Below, in pieces: positions 61,502-64,000 of a DNA stretch of 64,000 nucleotides (the stretch's first letter is position 1; the number at the start of each line of letters is the position of its first letter). Source of the stretch: Gallibacter intestinalis (GTDB lineage Bacteria > Bacillota > Clostridia > Peptostreptococcales > Anaerovoracaceae); contig NZ_JADCKA010000001.1 in NCBI RefSeq assembly GCF_014982745.1, positions 237,360-301,359 on the forward strand. The letters are read 5' to 3'. The translations under genes were made by a program, and so were the position numbers. Below the pieces are notes generated by a model. That model saw only the letters and a list, made by a program, of their open reading frames with translations, was not told the origin of the DNA and ran no database searches.

Positions 61502-62260
61502 ATGTCAGTAATTTCAATGAAACAGCTTTTAGAAGCAGGTGTTCATTTCGGACACCAGACAAGAAGATGGAACCCTAAAATGGCTCCATACATCTTCACA
61601 GAAAGAAACGGTATCTACATCATCGATCTTCAGAAAACAGTAAGAAAGATTGATGAAGCATACGCCTTCATGAGAGAAGTAGGCGAAAGCGGAAGACCGG
61701 TTCTCTTTGTAGGAACTAAAAAGCAGGCTCAGGGAGCAATTAAGGATGAAGCTCTGAGATGCGGAATGTACTATGTTAACCAGAGATGGCTGGGCGGAAT
61801 GCTCACAAACTGGAAGACCATCTCCACAAGAATAAAGAGACTCAACGACATCAAGGCGATGGAAGAAGACGGTACTTTTGAAAAGCTCAGCAAGAAAGAA
61901 GTACTCATGCTCCAGAGAGAACTTGAAAGACTGGAAAAGTTCCTGGGCGGCATCAAGGAAATGAAGGAAATGCCAGCTGCAGTATTTGTAGTTGACCCTA
62001 AAAAGGAAAAGATTGCAGTTAAAGAAGCAAGAACTCTGGGTATCCCTGTAGTTGGTATCGTTGATACAAACTGCGACCCTGACGATGTAGACTACATCAT
62101 TCCTGCCAACGACGATGCTATCAGAGCCGTAAAGCTCATTGCAAGCAGCATGGCTGATGCCGTTATTGAAGGAAAGCAGGGCGAAAGCTTTGACGAATCA
62201 GAGCCTGAAGCAATTGAAGAACAGGAAGTATCTGAGGCAACAGAAAGCGAGGAAAACTAA
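61502..62260 (+). CDS. rpsB: 30S ribosomal protein S2
   Basis: A roughly 252-residue ribosomal protein. It begins [20 protein letters not shown] with [12 protein letters not shown], then [25 protein letters not shown] and [21 protein letters not shown]. It has an acidic C-terminal extension. ATG 61502 is 9 nt after AGGAGG; the in-frame extension upstream is the structured leader. It is immediately followed by tsf, as in nearly all bacteria. Confidence 0.98.
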   Translation: MSVISMKQLLEAGVHFGHQTRRWNPKMAPYIFTERNGIYIIDLQKTVRKIDEAYAFMREVGESGRPVLFVGTKKQAQGAIKDEALRCGMYYVNQRWLGGMLTNWKTISTRIKRLNDIKAMEEDGTFEKLSKKEVLMLQRELERLEKFLGGIKEMKEMPAAVFVVDPKKEKIAVKEARTLGIPVVGIVDTNCDPDDVDYIIPANDDAIRAVKLIASSMADAVIEGKQGESFDESEPEAIEEQEVSEATESEEN

Positions 62261-63187
62261 ATGGCAGTAACAGCAGCACTTGTAAAAGAACTTAGAGAAA
62301 TCACAGGCGCAGGCATGATGGACTGCAAGAAGGCGCTTGTAGAAACTGATGGCGATATCGATAAGGCCATTGAATATCTGAGAGAAAAAGGACTTTCTAA
62401 GGCAGCAAAGAAATCAGACAGAATTGCTGCAATGGGTCTTGTTAGAATAGCTTTCTCCGATGACTGCAAAGCAGCAGCACTGGTGGAAGTAAACTCTGAA
62501 ACAGACTTCGTAGCTAAAAACGATGAATTCATCACTTTTGTTGAAAACATCGCTAAGATTGCTCTGGAAAATGATGCGGCTGATGTTGAAGCTCTTAAGG
62601 CTCTTCCATACAGCGACAGTGCAACAGTTGGCGAAGAACTTACAAATAAAATTGCCACTATCGGTGAAAATTTGAACATCAGAAGATTTGTAAAATACAA
62701 TGAACCTGGAGTTGTATATGCCGGATATACTCATACAAACGGCATGATCGGTGTAATTGTAGGTATTAAGACAGATGCTACAGCTGACGAAATAGCTACA
62801 GTAGGTAAGGATGTATCTATGCAGGTTGCTTCCATGAACCCACAGTTCTTGGATGAAACATCTGTAGATCCTGCTTACATTGAGCATGAAAGAGAAATCC
62901 TCAGACATCAGGTTCTCAACGAAGGAAAGCCTGAAAACATGGTTGACAAGATTGTTGACGGAAAAATTAAGAAGGAACTCAAGGAAGTATGCCTCGTAGA
63001 TCAGAAGTTCGTTAAGAACGGAGATCTTACCGTTAAACAGTATGTTGACGAATGTGCCAAGGAAGTTGGTAAGGATATGGCCATCGCTTCTATGGTTAGA
63101 TACGAAGTTGGTGAAGGTATCGAAAAGAAGGAAGAAGACTTCGCAGCAGAAGTTGCAGCTCAGCAGGCTGCAGCAGCTCAGAAATAA
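62261..63187 (+). CDS. tsf: elongation factor Ts
   Basis: A 308-residue nucleotide exchange factor for EF-Tu. The N-terminal UBA-like domain (ALVKELREITGAGMMDCKKAL, with the key TGAGMMDCK) is followed by the core with SETDFVAKNDEF that inserts into EF-Tu. The C-terminal tail is Ala/Gln-rich. It starts directly after the rpsB stop. The pyrH-frr genes that often follow are replaced by a terminator. Confidence 0.97.
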   Translation: MAVTAALVKELREITGAGMMDCKKALVETDGDIDKAIEYLREKGLSKAAKKSDRIAAMGLVRIAFSDDCKAAALVEVNSETDFVAKNDEFITFVENIAKIALENDAADVEALKALPYSDSATVGEELTNKIATIGENLNIRRFVKYNEPGVVYAGYTHTNGMIGVIVGIKTDATADEIATVGKDVSMQVASMNPQFLDETSVDPAYIEHEREILRHQVLNEGKPENMVDKIVDGKIKKELKEVCLVDQKFVKNGDLTVKQYVDECAKEVGKDMAIASMVRYEVGEGIEKKEEDFAAEVAAQQAAAAQK

Positions 63188-63210
63188 GAGCCTTTGTCTA
63201 TTGACATCAC

Positions 63211-63237
63211 GACCCGCAGCAATGCGGGTCTTTTGTT
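63211..63237 (+). terminator. terminator after tsf
   Basis: GACCCGC (63211-63217) pairs with GCGGGTC (63224-63230), followed by TTTTGTT. Confidence 0.85.
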
Positions 63238-63273
63238 AAAGTTTGCAGCAATAAAAACAGGGAGGTGCAAAAT

Positions 63274-63390
63274 ATGATACCTGTTCATACAAACGATAAT
63301 TTTCCTATCATTATAGTATCGGTGCTAGTGGCGCTGTCAGCAATAGGCCTCATAGCCGGAATATTTGTTGGCAGAAGGAAAAAGAAATAG
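63274..63390 (+). CDS. 38-residue single-pass membrane peptide
   Basis: A short ORF with an excellent GGGAGGTG site, 6 nt before the ATG. The peptide has a polar N-terminus (about 1-10), one hydrophobic helix (about 11-32) and a GRRKKK tail, so the C-terminus should stay inside. The layout is like the end of a sortase substrate but no LPXTG-type motif is present. It sits between the tsf terminator and the rrn promoters. No own promoter is evident except a TTGACA (63201-63206) inside the tsf terminator region. The function is unknown. Confidence 0.65.
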   Translation: MIPVHTNDNFPIIIVSVLVALSAIGLIAGIFVGRRKKK

Positions 63391-63419
63391 TCGCACATCA
63401 AAAAACTGAAGCAAAATCA

Positions 63420-63448
63420 TTGACATCATATGTCATGTTTTGTATACT
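63420..63448 (+). promoter_or_regulatory. rrn promoter P1
   Basis: TTGACA at 63420-63425, a 17-bp spacer and TATACT at 63443-63448. Confidence 0.85.
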
Positions 63449-63537
63449 ATAAAAGCTCTCTAAAAAAGAGGGCAGCAGAAAAAAGCTTTATAATTTTCTT
63501 ATATAGGATTTTGGTGAGCAATGCCTCAAAAAAGTCC

Positions 63538-63566
63538 TTGACAAAGGAGCCGAGCTCTGCTAATAT
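63538..63566 (+). promoter_or_regulatory. rrn promoter P2
   Basis: TTGACA at 63538-63543, a 17-bp spacer and TAATAT at 63561-63566. A hairpin (TGTTCGC 63573-63579 with GCGGACA 63584-63590) begins at the predicted start of this transcript. Confidence 0.85.
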
Positions 63567-63590
63567 AAAGAATGTTCGCTGAAGCGGACA

Positions 63591-63772
63591 GAACCTAAAA
63601 AACTTCATAGTATAAAGAACAAGTCGAAGATAAGAAACAGACTATGCCAGTAAGGTAATAGAGGTTTCTGACAATTTCTAAGAGACTCAAAACAATAATT
63701 CGGGCTAAGAAATAAAAGCCTGGCGTAACTTGAGCAAGATATAAACTTTCTAATGGGAAGTATATATACCAT
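63591..63772 (+). other. 16S rRNA leader
   Basis: About 180 nt of transcribed, AT-rich leader between P2 and the 16S start. It contains short pairing segments expected for RNase III-type processing and antitermination, but I cannot assign boxA with confidence. No protein gene is seen. Confidence 0.6.

Positions 63773-64000
<228 letters not shown>

Overview
The window is a gene-dense, low-GC stretch of a Firmicute chromosome, most likely an anaerobic member of the Clostridia. The evidence is the gene set (CodY, HslVU, PrkC/PrpC, SepF, DivIVA, RqcH, YlxM-Ffh, RpoN next to the glycolytic operon), near-consensus TTGACA/TATAAT promoters, strong GGAGG ribosome-binding sites, and tRNA genes that all encode their CCA ends. 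The 16S rRNA fragment at the right edge looks clostridial. A Family XIII/Anaerovoracaceae-type organism is my guess, with low confidence. No sporulation, phage, transposon or CRISPR genes are visible; almost everything is housekeeping.

Layout. 1-1670: a sortase-anchored surface protein behind a promoter with a G9 tract in its spacer, then a tiny hydrophobic-peptide gene that looks like a type I toxin. 1762-3280 (minus): hom and a SEC-C protein. 3394-9605: trmL, rpoN and the glycolytic operon gap-pgk-tpiA-eno, without cggR or gpm. 9611-13494: secG, rnr, and an SPFH membrane protein with a ribbon-helix-helix partner behind a promoter that carries a perfect palindrome. 13462-17788 (minus): trkA and two trkH-type ion transporters. 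17949-29398: MBL and HAD hydrolases, yraN-comM-dprA-topA-hslV-hslU, codY, hflX, yigZ. 29432-30963: a free-standing array of 15 tRNA genes. 31017-33141: HD hydrolase, thymidine kinase, and a minus-strand radical SAM protein. 33230-47569: a long, tightly packed run queH-asnA-priA-def-fmt-yugP-rsmB-prpC-prkC-rsgA-rpe-ddl-thrS. 47592-56121: ylxM-ffh-rpsP-khpA-rimM-trmD, then an envelope/division block (membrane adaptor-like protein, yggS, sepF, divIVA, lspA, rluD, flavin reductase). 56168-60933: a new 42-residue zinc-ribbon gene, a lysophospholipase, rqcH, yicC, gmk, rpoZ. 60992-63390: a LytTR regulator, rpsB-tsf behind a structured leader, and a 38-residue membrane peptide. 63420-64000: two rrn promoters and the 5' end of a 16S rRNA gene.

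The genes form coherent modules: triose-phosphate glycolysis; translation and ribosome assembly or rescue (rsgA, rimM, trmD, rsmB, rluD, hflX, rqcH, def/fmt, thrS, rpsP, rpsB, tsf, tRNAs, rRNA); protein targeting (ffh, secG, lspA); Ser/Thr phosphosignalling (prpC/prkC); DNA uptake and topology (comM, dprA, topA, priA); and cell division (sepF, divIVA). The items most worth a second look are non-canonical: the G-tract promoter, the type I toxin-like locus, a 29-bp exact duplication linking codY to the yicC start, the palindromic SPFH promoter, a hairpin that appears to bridge a distant Shine-Dalgarno to the lspA start, two unlisted small genes, and residue changes in GAPDH and one TrkH pore.
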